From the NCBI RefSeq assembly GCF_002943425.1, contig NZ_PTRA01000001.1, positions 3,348,001 through 3,412,000 of the forward strand: DNA of 64,000 nt, in the 5' to 3' direction. Shown piece by piece: positions 63,920 to 64,000 of the stretch. The notes below the pieces were generated by a model. It had not been told where the DNA came from, searched no databases, and saw only the letters and a program-made list of their open reading frames with translations. Within the stretch, counting starts at the first letter, position 1. Every line of letters begins with the position of its first letter. Source of the DNA: Siphonobacter curvatus. GTDB lineage: Bacteria > Bacteroidota > Bacteroidia > Cytophagales > Spirosomataceae. A program made the translations under genes and the position numbers.

Positions 63920-64000
63920 CTAAATCGCTGGTTTTAAGCCCACGGCTTTTTGCTGGGCTTTGGCTGGATCGTAATCGACAAATAAATTAAGCCAGGTACG
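63920..64000 (-). CDS. C-terminal fragment of a gene that runs off the window
   Basis: The last 26 codons and stop of a minus-strand reading frame that is open to the window edge: RTWLNLFVDYDPAKAQQKAV then GLKPAI and stop. It is in phase with the final base of the window and is followed by an intrinsic terminator, so it is a real gene end. I do not recognise the family from this fragment. Confidence 0.7.
   Translation of the reverse strand, partial: RTWLNLFVDYDPAKAQQKAVGLKPAI

Overview
The window looks like chromosomal DNA of a Bacteroidota bacterium, most likely of the order Cytophagales. The evidence is indirect: several upstream regions carry the Bacteroidota -7 box TAnnTTTG (for example at 54, 5765, 19522, 30472 and 62712, and on the minus strand at 26293, 41715, 45860, 50923 and 55915), Shine-Dalgarno sequences are scarce, and the gene content is typical of the group (an Oar-like TonB-dependent receptor, a GH3/beta-lactamase fusion, PD40-OmpA and DUF4136 proteins, TonB-C proteins with MORN-like repeats, a YbiT-like ABC-F protein). 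I cannot name the species. I saw no tRNA, rRNA, CRISPR array, phage or intact insertion sequence.

Layout. 1-9.2 kb: TPR protein, metallophosphoesterase, C1B peptidase, an ECF sigma / membrane partner / outer-membrane protein cassette, UvrD helicase and a DsbA-like oxidoreductase. 9.2-19.3 kb, all minus strand: DUF4136 lipoprotein, trans-sulfuration enzyme, PD40-OmpA protein, LOG protein, Ycf48-like protein, a gene-poor 0.9 kb stretch holding a foldback element, then a divergent FtsZ-like GTPase downstream of RecQ. 19.5-30 kb: PhoB/PhoR-type two-component system, DoxX-like protein, two tandem TonB-C/MORN paralogues, SUI1, ABC-F, NUDIX, a RecD-like helicase and a methyltransferase. 29.6-34.7 kb: a divergent MarR regulator and an EmrA-EmrB-TolC efflux operon whose promoter is surrounded by three matching palindromes. 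35-47.6 kb: alanine dehydrogenase with a divergent Lrp regulator, a second TolC, GH3/beta-lactamase, glutaminyl cyclase, CsbD, SDR, porin, lipoprotein, HAD phosphatase and GDPD. 47.7-56 kb: Oar-like receptor, polysaccharide deacetylase, and a surface-glycan unit (two GT-C-like membrane proteins plus an acyltransferase). 56-64 kb: an RND efflux operon, an exported superoxide dismutase, a small membrane protein and the end of a gene that runs off the window.

The points most worth a second look are: (i) the divergent FtsZ paralogue with altered P-loop and T7-loop residues next to recQ; (ii) a group of inverted repeats built from repeated short words, sitting in the gaps between co-directional genes, mostly inside operons; (iii) the MarR operator array over the efflux promoter; (iv) a 137-bp foldback element at 15294-15430; (v) palindromes over the promoters of recQ, ald, the GH3 gene and the trans-sulfuration gene; and (vi) terminator-like hairpins inside the leaders of two genes. 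Most of the rest is ordinary core and envelope biology.
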